Assembly (NCBI GenBank): GCA_943324725.2
Contig: CALPMR020000179.1
Location: 1 to 6,371 of the forward strand
Direction of reading: 5' to 3'
DNA length: 6,371 bases
Source: Bordetella parapertussis
GTDB lineage: Bacteria > Cyanobacteriota > Cyanobacteriia > PCC-6307 > Cyanobiaceae
Position numbers and translations under genes: made by a program. Positions 1 to 6,371 of the stretch are shown one piece after another; the first letter of the stretch is position 1; the number at the start of each line of letters is the position of its first letter. The notes below the pieces were generated by a model that ran no database searches, was not told the origin of the DNA, and worked only from the letters and a program-made list of their open reading frames with translations.

Positions 1-1808
1 AGCTCCAGCTTGACCGGCGCCGAGAAATGGCGCAGCAACGACAGGGCCGGCGGATGGGGATGGGGCGGCAGGCCCTCAAACCGCAGCTGATGCTCGGCCC
101 GATCCAGCACCAGCAAGCGACTGCCGGCGCCCCAGCTGGCGGGCAGCAAGGGCAAAGCGTGGTGACCACTGGCCCCGCCGCCGGCCAGGCGCAGGGGCAG
201 CGCTTCACCAGCCTGCCCGACCAGGCCGATGGCCAGGGGGATCACCAGGGGCTGCTTGAGGCTCTGGCCGGGGGTGGGGGAAGTGCTCTGACGGATGGTG
301 AGCTCCAGGACTCCGGCCTGGCCATCCCAGTGACGCTGCACCTGCAACACCGGCGTGCCGGCCTGGTGATACCAGCGGCGGAATTCGGCAAAGTCAAAGG
401 GAGGTGGCGACAACCTGCCATCCAGACCCCGGGCTGCCCAGCTGGCTTCAGCCGCCTCCCGCATCGCCTCGAGAAACTCATCGCAGGTGGCGGCCGTGCC
501 GTCATGGCGTTTCACATACAGGGCCATGCCCCTGAAAAAGGTTTCCTCACCCAGCAGGGTGTGGAGCATGCGAATCAGCTCCGAACCCTTTTCATAGATG
601 GTGGTGGTGTAGAAGTTGTCAATGGCCTGGTACTGATCCGGCTGCACCGGATGGGCCGTAGGCCCCGCATCCTCGCGAAACTGGGTGTTGCGCAGCATCG
701 AAACATTCTCAATGCGATTCAGTGACTGGCCATGCAGATCAGCACTGAAACATTGATCCCGGAAAACGGTCAGCCCCTCCTTGAGCGAGAGCTGAAACCA
801 GTCGCGGCAGGTGATGCGATTGCCGGTCCAGTTATGAAAATATTCATGGGCGATCACACTCTCAATGCGCTCCAGCTCAGCATCGGTGGCAGTGGCAGCA
901 TCGGCCAGTACCAGCTTGGAGTTAAAGATATTGAGGCTCTTGTTCTCCATGGCGCCCATGTTGAAATGGCGCACGGCGACAATATTGAACTCATCAAGAT
1001 CGTATTCGAGGCCATAGACCTTCTCATCCCAGGCCATGCTGCGCTTCAGCGAGGCCATCGCATGGGCGGTGTAGGCCCGATCGCCCGGTTCCACATGGAT
1101 GCGCAGCTTCACCTGCCGGCCGCTGGCGGTGGTGAAGCTGTCGCTCACCTCCTCCAATCGACCCGCCACCAAGGCGAACAGGTAGGAGGGCTTGGGGAAG
1201 GGATCGTCCCAGACGGCGTAATGGCGGGCAGGCTGGGCAGGGGCGCCAGAGGCAGGGGCGCCGGAGCTGGAATCGAGATCGGGCTCGAGCTCACCGGTTT
1301 CCAGGCAGTTGCCGTTGCAGAGCAACACCGGGAAGGGCCGGCGATCGGCCTCGAGGCGCACGCGGAAACGACTGAGCAGATCGGGACGATCGGGGTGGAA
1401 GGTGATGCGCCGGAACCCCTCCGCCTCGCACTGGGTGGTGACCATGCCACCGCTGGCATAGAGGCCCTCAAGGGCGGTGTTGCTGTACGGATTGATCCGC
1501 ACCTCGCTGTTGAGCACGAACGGCCCCTCAGGCGGCTGGTGAATCACCAAGCCGTCTGAGCTGAGGCTGAAGTCTTCCGCCCTCAGTGGGGCCCCGTCCA
1601 GGGCCAGGGCCTGCAGCTCCAGATCCACCCCTTTGAGCTCCAGCGGCCCCGGAGCCAGACGGGCGTCAGGCCCGGAGGCGGCGGGGTTGGGAACGAAGGC
1701 CAGCCGCGCCGACACCTGGGCATGGTCTGCGAAGAGACGCACCGTCAAGTCGGTGCGCTCCAGCAGATAGGCGGCCGGCCGGTAGTCCGAGAGACGCACG
1801 ACGGCCAT
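1..1808 (-). CDS. pepN: Aminopeptidase N (M1 family zinc metallopeptidase), C-terminus cut by window edge
   Basis: This cytoplasmic zinc aminopeptidase removes N-terminal residues from peptides during protein turnover. Reading leftwards from the ATG at 1808-1806, 602 codons are open to the window edge. The substrate-binding GAMEN motif is at residues 285-289. The zinc site HEYFHNW starts at H321 (ligands H321 and H325, catalytic E322), and the third ligand E344 lies in SLKEG. A catalytic-type Tyr lies in TTTIYEKGSELIRML. These positions are all about 24 residues later than in the E. coli enzyme. The last readable residues, HFSAPVKLE, match the junction to the C-terminal helical domain, so roughly 270 residues of a usual ~870 are missing beyond the left edge. 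A low-complexity insert (about residues 176-193, with repeated GAPAS/GAPAQ) sits just before the conserved WDDPFPKPSYLFALVAG stretch. The gene lies 12 bases after the small exported-protein gene and is probably cotranscribed with it. Family assignment is very secure; the start is the first ATG after the preceding stop. Confidence 0.97.
   Translation of the reverse strand, partial: MAVVRLSDYRPAAYLLERTDLTVRLFADHAQVSARLAFVPNPAASGPDARLAPGPLELKGVDLELQALALDGAPLRAEDFSLSSDGLVIHQPPEGPFVLNSEVRINPYSNTALEGLYASGGMVTTQCEAEGFRRITFHPDRPDLLSRFRVRLEADRRPFPVLLCNGNCLETGELEPDLDSSSGAPASGAPAQPARHYAVWDDPFPKPSYLFALVAGRLEEVSDSFTTASGRQVKLRIHVEPGDRAYTAHAMASLKRSMAWDEKVYGLEYDLDEFNIVAVRHFNMGAMENKSLNIFNSKLVLADAATATDAELERIESVIAHEYFHNWTGNRITCRDWFQLSLKEGLTVFRDQCFSADLHGQSLNRIENVSMLRNTQFREDAGPTAHPVQPDQYQAIDNFYTTTIYEKGSELIRMLHTLLGEETFFRGMALYVKRHDGTAATCDEFLEAMREAAEASWAARGLDGRLSPPPFDFAEFRRWYHQAGTPVLQVQRHWDGQAGVLELTIRQSTSPTPGQSLKQPLVIPLAIGLVGQAGEALPLRLAGGGASGHHALPLLPASWGAGSRLLVLDRAEHQLRFEGLPPHPHPPALSLLRHFSAPVKLE
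1236..1265. repeat. 15-bp tandem duplication inside pepN
   Basis: Two adjacent copies of a 15-base unit (ggcaggggcgccaga at 1236-1250, ggcaggggcgccgga at 1251-1265) differ at one base. The unit is a multiple of three, so the reading frame of pepN is kept and the duplication encodes part of the Gly/Ala/Pro/Ser-rich insert at about residues 182-191. This looks like slippage that lengthened a surface loop. Confidence 0.8.
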
Positions 1809-1820
1809 GGGAGTCACGCT

Positions 1821-2252
1821 CTACTTGGTGGCGGGAGGAGCCGGAGGTTGCGCCGGTTTCTTGCTCAGGGCCTCCTGGACCTTTTTAGCCACCTCAGGCG
1901 GCACCTGCTTGGGGCAGATTTCAAAGGCGCCGATCACGGCGGAGTTGATCGATCCTTTGCGCAGCTCCTCAAGAGTGAGCGGCTTGGTACCGACCTGCTG
2001 GATCAGACCCTGATGCTGGCCGAGGATCAGCTGGGCAATGGTTTCACCGGCGATGCCCACCGCCTTGTCGAAGTCGATGCCCGCCGAACGGGAGATGCAG
2101 GCGTTGACCGCTGCAATGCGGGTGTAGAGATTCATCTCTGCAGGGGTGGCTGGAGCTGCAAAGGCCGCGGCAGGGGCCAGAAGCAGGGGCATGATCAGCA
2201 GGGGAGCCGCCAGGAGGGCCCTGGTGCGGCGAGACAGGGAAGCCAAGAGCAA
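1821..2252 (-). CDS. Small exported protein of unknown function, conserved-type cyanobacterial hypothetical
   Basis: This 143-residue protein has a clear Sec-type signal peptide: basic SRRTR, a hydrophobic LLAAPLLIMPLLLAP core, and an AFA-A cleavage site near residue 32. The mature part of about 110 residues is predicted to be periplasmic or thylakoid-lumenal. It is largely helical, with two cysteines (C52 in NACISRS, C113 in FEICPKQVP) that could form a disulfide. It ends in a Pro/Ala/Lys-rich tail (about 131-143). Similar proteins in marine picocyanobacteria have, as I recall, carried the label 'cAMP phosphodiesterase', but I see no HD, metal-binding or cyclic-nucleotide motif to justify that. 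The best start is TTG at 2252-2250. The next in-frame ATG (codon 21) would destroy the signal peptide, and no in-frame ATG lies upstream. A GGAGG at about 2272-2268 is rather far (15 bases). It sits between the CpcS-like gene and pepN on the same strand, 12 bases ahead of pepN. Function is unknown. Confidence 0.8.
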   Translation of the reverse strand: MLLASLSRRTRALLAAPLLIMPLLLAPAAAFAAPATPAEMNLYTRIAAVNACISRSAGIDFDKAVGIAGETIAQLILGQHQGLIQQVGTKPLTLEELRKGSINSAVIGAFEICPKQVPPEVAKKVQEALSKKPAQPPAPPATK

Positions 2253-2317
2253 GGTGGGATCCGGACGCCTCCATGCTCTCTCATGGGTGGCTGCTCTGCC
2301 CGTCCCCCCGGCTGCTT

Positions 2318-2866
2318 TCAGGACGGTTCCTGCAGCGGCGCACCGGGCCCTTCAGCCCGGATTTCGTGGTGCACCTCGGCCAGCTCCAGCTCGCCGTTGC
2401 ACCAGGAATAGATCGAGCGCGAGCGGTAGCGGTCCTGGTCCACCAGGCGGATGTGCTCGAGCACGTCCCATTCCTGCAGATGGGTTTCGAACACCAGTTC
2501 GTGCTCATCCACCTGGCGGATCTGGCTTTTGCTCGGGTACGGAAACAGGTGGCTCTGGCTGCGGCGCAGCTGATGGCCGCAGAGATAAGCCTCCATCGTG
2601 CCCTCTCGCGAGTAGCTGGGCTTCTTGTCGAAAAAGTCGTACTCCTTCTCCGGCCACCAGGTGAAGCGGTAAGCCGCATCCCCCTCGACCGGCTCACTGA
2701 AGCTCTCGACCCGCAGGAGCATGTCCACCCGCATCGGCTCCTCGTCGGGGAAGAAGTAGAGCCTGCGGGAGCGCCACAGCCCGAGATTGCGCGAAAACCA
2801 GCGGCGCAGGTTGCTGTCGAGCTTGATGCGAGTCGTCGAAGAGGCGGAGAAAGGTCCGGACAGCAT
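2318..2866 (-). CDS. CpcS/CpeS-like protein, putative phycobiliprotein chromophore lyase family
   Basis: This 182-residue protein starts at ATG 2866-2864 and ends with TGA at 2320-2318. I recognise the general pattern of the CpcS/CpeS lipocalin-like bilin lyases: an N-terminal FSRNLGLWRSRRLYFF segment, then a run of beta-strand-like stretches. These include RFTWWPEKEYDFF, LRRSQSHLFPYPSKSQIRQVDEHELVFETH and EHIRLVDQDRYRSRSIYSW, with a closing strand GELELAEVHHEIRA. Family members bind phycocyanobilin or related bilins and attach them to phycobiliproteins in the cytoplasm. The match is by pattern memory only and some canonical CpcS signature positions differ, so it may be a divergent paralog not acting as a lyase. 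It has no signal peptide or membrane segment. It diverges from sasA across 141 bases and probably heads the minus-strand unit continuing into the exported protein and pepN. No Shine-Dalgarno sequence is visible before the ATG. The CDS call is firm; the function is moderate. Confidence 0.85.
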   Translation of the reverse strand: MLSGPFSASSTTRIKLDSNLRRWFSRNLGLWRSRRLYFFPDEEPMRVDMLLRVESFSEPVEGDAAYRFTWWPEKEYDFFDKKPSYSREGTMEAYLCGHQLRRSQSHLFPYPSKSQIRQVDEHELVFETHLQEWDVLEHIRLVDQDRYRSRSIYSWCNGELELAEVHHEIRAEGPGAPLQEPS

Positions 2867-3007
2867 GGGTCGAAGGGAGGGTCCGGTCGGGGAGCCGTGA
2901 TCAGGTCGGTCGTCGCCTCAGTCCTAGCCAGGACCATGGGGCTTGGTGGTCCGGCGCCCCAAAAGCACCGAAACCCATAAGGTTGGGACGTCGCCGCAGG
3001 GATCCGC
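2867..3007. promoter_or_regulatory. Divergent upstream region between the CpcS-like gene and sasA
   Basis: Both flanking genes must be transcribed from or through this 141-base gap. It contains two overlapping inverted repeats. GTCCT-agcc-AGGAC is at 2921-2934; GGACCA (2931-2936) and TGGTCC (2947-2952) are separated by 10 bases. They share 2931-2934, so the two structures would be mutually exclusive in RNA. A weak -10-like CATAAG lies at 2976-2981, about 27 bases before the sasA start, without a recognisable -35 box. I see no convincing promoter for the leftward gene. The regulatory role is inferred from gene orientation. Confidence 0.45.
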
Positions 3008-4213
3008 TTGCCATCAGCGGAGCAATCGCCATCCCCGAAGGGCCTGCCCAAGCCGGGGCAGGCCAGGACGGAACCTGTCGGGGCGGAGGCGGCGCCATGC
3101 CAGACCCTGCAGCTGCTGCTGGTGGCCACCAAACAGCACCTGGCCAGCTCCGACCTGCGCGGCATGATGCACGCCCTGCGCGCCGAGGAGAGCGGCTTCA
3201 AGGTCTCCCTGGAGGTGGCCGATCCCTCCCTGCACCCGGAACTGCTGGAACTGCATCGCCTGGTGGCCACGCCGGCCCTGATCAAGCTGGCGCCGCTGCC
3301 GAAACAGGTGTTCGCCGGCAACACCCTCGGCAGGCAGCTGCGCAACTGGCTGCCCCGTTGGCAGCAGATGGAGGTGGTCAGCAGCCTGGGGCTGAGCCTG
3401 CGCCCCGCTGAACAGGACGGCAGCCGCACCCAGCGGGAGGTGCAACTGGAAGACCAGCTGCTGGTGCTGCGCCAGGAGAACGAAACCCTGATCGAGCGCC
3501 TGAGCGTGCAGGAGCGGTTGCTGCGCATGGTGGCCCACGAGCTGCGCACTCCCCTGACTGCGGCGAAGCTGGCCCTGCAGAGCCACAGCCTCGGCCAGAT
3601 CGACGAGCCCCGCTTCCGCGATGTCCTCAAGCGCCGCCTCGACGACATCCAGGAACTCTCCCGGGACTTGCTGGAGGTGGGCACCACCCGCTGGGAGGCC
3701 CTGTTCAACCCCCAACGGCTGTCCCTGGGCCAGGTGGCGGCCGAATCGATCCTGGAGCTGGAAAAGCTCTGGGTCGGCCGGGACCTCGAACTGGTGACCG
3801 ACATCCCGGGCGATCTGCCCGACGTCTACGGCGACCAGCGGCGCATGCGCCAGGTGCTGCTCAACCTGCTGGAGAACGCCCTCAAGTTCACCCCGGAAGG
3901 CGGCCGGGTCACCCTGCGGCTGCTGCACCGCACCAGCCAGTGGGTGCAGGCCAGCATCTGCGACAGCGGCCCCGGCATCCCGATCGAGGAACAGGAACGG
4001 ATCTTCCTGGACCGGGTGCGGCTGCCCCAGACCTCGGGCACCACCTCGGGCTATGGCGTGGGCCTGTCGGTCTGCCGGCGCATCGCCGATGTGCACGGTG
4101 GCCGCATCTGGGTGGTGTCAGAGCCGGGAGAGGGGGCCTGCTTCCACTTCACCGTGCCGATCTGGAGGGGACAGATTTCCCCGGAAGAACACAAGGCGGA
4201 CAAGAAACCCTGA
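3008..4213 (+). CDS. sasA: Circadian clock output sensor histidine kinase SasA
   Basis: SasA senses KaiC through its KaiB-like N-terminal domain, autophosphorylates, and passes phosphate to the response regulator RpaA to drive daily gene expression. The 401-residue product begins with a Gly/Pro/Ala-rich tail (1-33). A thioredoxin-like KaiB-type domain follows at about 34-120, including [12 protein letters not shown] and [18 protein letters not shown] coiled-coil-like linker ([18 protein letters not shown]) precedes the HisKA domain with the H-box [16 protein letters not shown] (H177 the phosphorylation site). The HATPase domain has the N-box [13 protein letters not shown] (N290), G1 DSGPGIP (from D319) and G2 GYGVGLSVC (G350/G352). 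There is no transmembrane segment, so it is cytoplasmic. An in-frame stop at 2978-2980 and no ATG or GTG before the KaiB-like domain leave TTG 3008 as the best start; no strong ribosome site precedes it. Length is close to the S. elongatus protein (387). It is followed by a repeat-rich spacer and tRNA-Glu. Identity is very secure; the start is moderate. Confidence 0.96.
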   Translation: MPSAEQSPSPKGLPKPGQARTEPVGAEAAPCQTLQLLLVATKQHLASSDLRGMMHALRAEESGFKVSLEVADPSLHPELLELHRLVATPALIKLAPLPKQVFAGNTLGRQLRNWLPRWQQMEVVSSLGLSLRPAEQDGSRTQREVQLEDQLLVLRQENETLIERLSVQERLLRMVAHELRTPLTAAKLALQSHSLGQIDEPRFRDVLKRRLDDIQELSRDLLEVGTTRWEALFNPQRLSLGQVAAESILELEKLWVGRDLELVTDIPGDLPDVYGDQRRMRQVLLNLLENALKFTPEGGRVTLRLLHRTSQWVQASICDSGPGIPIEEQERIFLDRVRLPQTSGTTSGYGVGLSVCRRIADVHGGRIWVVSEPGEGACFHFTVPIWRGQISPEEHKADKKP

Positions 4214-4217
4214 ACCC

Positions 4218-4241
4218 GATCCGGCTCCGGGATCCGGCTCC
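4218..4241. repeat. Short tandem repeat directly after sasA
   Basis: The 11-base unit gatccggctcc occurs at 4218-4228 and again at 4231-4241, a period of 13, starting five bases after the sasA stop codon. It contains GATCC/GGATC that could pair weakly. No T-run follows, so it is not an obvious intrinsic terminator. Confidence 0.7.
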
Positions 4242-4282
4242 TTGACGAACGGTCCCTTCGCCCCGTACGGTCCATCCCATCA

Positions 4283-4298
4283 GCGAAACCGGTTTCGC
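4283..4298. repeat. Perfect 16-bp palindrome in the sasA-tRNA-Glu spacer
   Basis: gcgaaaccggtttcgc reads identically on both strands. In RNA it could form a 6-bp hairpin with a CCGG loop. As DNA it has the symmetry of a dimeric repressor or activator site. It overlaps the first unit of the 19-bp tandem repeat that follows. No T-run makes it a terminator. Function is unknown. Confidence 0.75.
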
Positions 4299-4326
4299 CG
4301 GAGCAATCCGGTTTCACCGGGGCAAT
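4289..4326. repeat. Two-copy 19-bp tandem repeat upstream of tRNA-Glu
   Basis: Units ccggtttcgccggagcaat (4289-4307) and ccggtttcaccggggcaat (4308-4326) are directly adjacent and differ at two positions. Each contains CCGG-TTTCR-CCGG, itself able to form a small hairpin. The repeat ends 36 bases before the tRNA, so it may lie within or next to its promoter. Two copies without spacers do not make a CRISPR. Confidence 0.75.
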
Positions 4327-4362
4327 CCGAGACCTAGGTTTTGGACTTGAAGCTGTGGCCTC

Positions 4363-4435
4363 GCCCCCATCGTCTAGAGGCCTAGGACACCTCCTTTTCA
4401 CGGAGGCGACAGGGGTTCGAATCCCCTTGGGGGTA
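4363..4435 (+). tRNA. trnE-UUC: tRNA-Glu, anticodon TTC
   Basis: The 73-base cloverleaf is complete. The acceptor arms are GCCCCCA (4363-4369) and TGGGGGT (4428-4434), with a G-U closing pair and discriminator A at 4435. The anticodon stem CCTCC/GGAGG encloses the loop TTTTCAC with anticodon TTC at 4397-4399. The T arm AGGGG-TTCGAAT-CCCCT spans 4411-4427. The 3' CCA is not encoded. This tRNA reads GAA/GAG. In cyanobacteria charged tRNA-Glu is also the substrate of glutamyl-tRNA reductase for 5-aminolevulinate, the precursor of chlorophyll, heme and bilins. It lies 149 bases after sasA on the same strand, with no intrinsic terminator visible between. Read-through from sasA is possible, but a separate promoter is more usual; none is clear by eye. 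Confidence 0.98.
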
Positions 4436-4438
4436 TGC

Positions 4439-4474
4439 ATGATCCAACCCGCACCGGGTTGGACGATCATTTTG
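4439..4474 (+). terminator. Intrinsic terminator of tRNA-Glu
   Basis: A perfect 9-bp stem TCCAACCCG/CGGGTTGGA with a CAC loop (4443-4463) is extended by an outer ATGA/TCAT pairing across a small bulge. It is followed by TTTT at 4470-4473. It starts a few bases after the tRNA 3' end, as expected for a Rho-independent terminator of this transcript. Confidence 0.8.
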
Positions 4475-4814
4475 ACTGAACGGGACGCTCTGAGGCCAGG
4501 GTGCTGCTCACTGGCGCAGGCATGACCATTGCTCCCGGACTCCACGTCCAGCCACCCCTGGAATGGGGCGCTTCACACTGTTGCGGTCCCCCAGGCTGCC
4601 GTTCGCGATGGCCACTCCAGCCATCGAAGCTGCCGGCTCGAAACGGGCGGCAAGGCACTGAGATCCGTTGCCAAGGCCTTACGGCTGCAGGCTCCTGGCG
4701 ATCGAGCACCTGGGCCCCGTCCAGAGTCCTGCTGGCTAAGGAGCGATCGCTGGCTGCACCGGAAGTGTCGGCGGCGCAGTGGGCCGGACGGAAGTCGATC
4801 CAACTGGCCTGGAT
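4475..4814. other. 340-base stretch without a convincing gene
   Basis: Open frames exist here on both strands (for example 4709-4467 minus and 4501-4929 plus). Their products are rich in Arg, Pro, Ser and Trp, show no recognisable domain, and one runs into the opposite strand of the next gene. They look like GC-rich chance frames. The stretch contains a HIP1 site and a second GCGATCG core at about 4698. I see no tRNA, no clear small-RNA structure and no insertion-sequence end. It could be a decayed gene or house an unrecognised small RNA. Confidence 0.5.
4743..4750. repeat. HIP1 octamer (GCGATCGC)
   Basis: The palindrome gcgatcgc matches the Highly Iterated Palindrome 1 that is over-represented in many cyanobacterial genomes. 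Only one perfect copy is visible here. It supports the cyanobacterial assignment but by itself says nothing about local function. Confidence 0.85.
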
Positions 4815-4821
4815 TCAGGCC
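4806..4821. repeat. Small inverted repeat at the 3' end of the SRPBCC gene
   Basis: ggcctg-gatt-caggcc forms a perfect 6-bp stem with a 4-base loop and overlaps the stop codon (4817-4815) of the leftward gene. No T-run follows on the minus strand, so it is at best a weak terminator or a 3'-end stabilising hairpin. Confidence 0.4.
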
Positions 4822-5381
4822 GTCGTCGCCCGGCGCATGGCTTCCTTCTGCACCCCGCGCAGGTTATTGGCCAGATCGTCCTTGAGCCGTTGCTCGATCA
4901 GGCCGATCGGCATACCCGGCTTGCCCTGAACGGTGAGGTCGTAGAGCAGCCAGCTGCTGGTGTCATCACGGCCGACGACCCAGGCCCCCTCGAAGCAGCG
5001 GAAATCACCCTCGAGCATGCGGAAGTTCAGCCGTCCCTGCTCGGTGACCTCCTCCAGCTCCAGCTTCACCCGGGCACTGAAGCGCAGCCCACAGAATTGC
5101 TGGGTGCCCACCTGCTCCACCGCCACTCGATTGGAGCGGCGCCACAGCTGGCGGGAACTTGCCAGGTTCGGAATGAAGCGATCCAGGTTTTCGTAATCGG
5201 TGAGCACGGCCCAGATCCAGTGGGGATCAAGCGCCATGCGCAGCTGCACCGCCAGACGGCGGGCCCCCAGCGGCAATCGCTCCATCTCCTGCTGAATCGT
5301 GTCCAGGGAGCAGCTCTCGCTGCCAGGTGTCAGCGGCTCCCCGGCGGGACGATCGGTGGCAAGAAGCTGCGCCAGGACCAT
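4815..5381 (-). CDS. SRPBCC (START/Bet v1-like, polyketide cyclase/dehydrase-type) family protein
   Basis: This 188-residue protein has a disordered-looking N-terminus (1-40) followed by one START/COQ10-like domain. The family pattern is clear: LRMALDPHWIWAVLTDYENLDRFIPNL (about 47-73), where DYENL...IPNL is the hallmark, then FSARVKLELEE and GDFRCFEGAWVV. A strand WLLYDLTVQGKPGMP leads into the long C-terminal helix GLIEQRLKDDLANNLRGVQKEA. The fold forms a hydrophobic cavity for lipids, polyketides or tetrapyrrole-like ligands. The ligand cannot be told from sequence, and the 'cyclase/dehydrase' name does not imply that activity. There is no signal peptide or membrane span. ATG 5381-5379 directly follows an in-frame TGA, so it is the earliest possible ATG. 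It diverges from petH across 188 bases, suggesting but not proving shared control. The domain call is secure; the function is unknown. Confidence 0.9.
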   Translation of the reverse strand: MVLAQLLATDRPAGEPLTPGSESCSLDTIQQEMERLPLGARRLAVQLRMALDPHWIWAVLTDYENLDRFIPNLASSRQLWRRSNRVAVEQVGTQQFCGLRFSARVKLELEEVTEQGRLNFRMLEGDFRCFEGAWVVGRDDTSSWLLYDLTVQGKPGMPIGLIEQRLKDDLANNLRGVQKEAMRRATTA

Positions 5382-5485
5382 TCAGGGCTCGTCAGGAACC
5401 GCACAGAACAGGCATCCGAAGACGCCTTGACGGAGTGGGGAAGGTCACAACTTAACCGCATCTGGCAAGGACCGCTGACCGAAGG

Positions 5486-5524
5486 CCGCCCTGGCCGTGG
5501 CGGGCGGATCAACGGCCAGGGCGG
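5486..5524. promoter_or_regulatory. Perfect 13-bp inverted repeat upstream of petH, possible operator
   Basis: Arms CCGCCCTGGCCGT (5486-5498) and ACGGCCAGGGCGG (5512-5524) are exact reverse complements separated by 13 bases. The second arm ends 10 bases before the TATGAT box, covering the place where a -35 element would sit. No T-run follows on either strand, so it is not an intrinsic terminator. It could bind a dimeric regulator of petH, the divergent gene, or both. The structure is seen directly; the role is inferred. Confidence 0.65.
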
Positions 5525-5534
5525 GCGCAGTCCC

Positions 5535-6371
<837 letters not shown>

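Noticed and set aside
27..1559. Plus-strand open frames of 232 and 275 residues (27-725 and 732-1559)
   Set aside because: They lie entirely opposite pepN, whose minus-strand translation carries the full set of M1 peptidase motifs. Their products show no recognisable domain and are antisense shadows in GC-rich DNA.
2281..3804. Minus-strand 507-residue open frame
   Set aside because: It spans the CpcS-like gene in another frame and most of sasA antisense. It is Ser/Arg/Cys-rich with no domain, as expected of a shadow frame.
3014..4096. Minus-strand 360-residue open frame opposite sasA
   Set aside because: The Gln/Ala/His/Gly-rich translation has no domain. The sasA frame on the other strand has all kinase motifs in order.
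4218..4298. Intrinsic terminator for sasA
   Set aside because: Several palindromes are present but none is followed by a T-run on the plus strand.
4289..4326. CRISPR-like repeat
   Set aside because: Only two copies, directly abutting with no spacers, and no cas gene nearby. It is a simple tandem duplication.
4467..4929. Short genes in the gap after tRNA-Glu (plus 4501-4929, plus 4529-4885, minus 4709-4467)
   Set aside because: Several frames overlap in the same DNA with Arg/Pro/Ser-rich composition and no domain. Those extending past 4815 run antisense through the SRPBCC gene.
5427..5456. TTGACG with CTTAAC as a petH or plus-strand promoter
   Set aside because: The -35 is good, but the -10 partner matches the consensus poorly and would give a leader over 100 bases. 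TATGAT at 5535-5540 is a better candidate.

Overview
The window looks like a piece of the core chromosome of a GC-rich unicellular cyanobacterium of the Synechococcus/Cyanobium type. The basis is a KaiB-domain histidine kinase (SasA), a ferredoxin-NADP+ reductase with a CpcD-like phycobilisome-linker domain, a lipocalin-like protein resembling CpcS/CpeS bilin lyases, a cyanobacterial-type tRNA-Glu, and one HIP1 octamer. I see no insertion sequence, phage gene, CRISPR array or toxin-antitoxin pair.

Left part (1-2866), minus strand. A likely transcription unit reads leftwards: a CpcS/CpeS-like protein (2866-2318), a small exported protein (2252-1821), and aminopeptidase N (pepN, 1808 to beyond the left edge). 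The gaps are 65 and 12 bases.

Middle part (2867-4474), plus strand. sasA (3008-4213) diverges from the CpcS-like gene across 141 bases and appears to start with TTG. It is followed by a 149-base spacer rich in short tandem repeats and palindromes, then tRNA-Glu(TTC) (4363-4435) with a clear intrinsic terminator. In cyanobacteria glutamyl-tRNA feeds both translation and tetrapyrrole (chlorophyll, bilin) synthesis.

Right part (4475-6371). A stretch of about 340 bases holds no convincing gene. Then a START/SRPBCC-fold lipid-binding-type protein (minus, 5381-4815) diverges from petH (plus, 5570 to beyond the right edge). Their 188-base shared upstream region contains a perfect 13-bp inverted repeat just upstream of a good -10 box for petH.

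Functionally, several genes relate to photosynthesis and its daily control: clock output (sasA), electron transfer to NADPH (petH), a possible bilin-binding factor, and tRNA-Glu. pepN and the small exported protein have no obvious link. No new defence or mobile system is visible. The points most worth checking are the petH upstream inverted repeat, the sasA-tRNA spacer repeats, the TTG start of sasA, and the lack of an internal Met start in petH.
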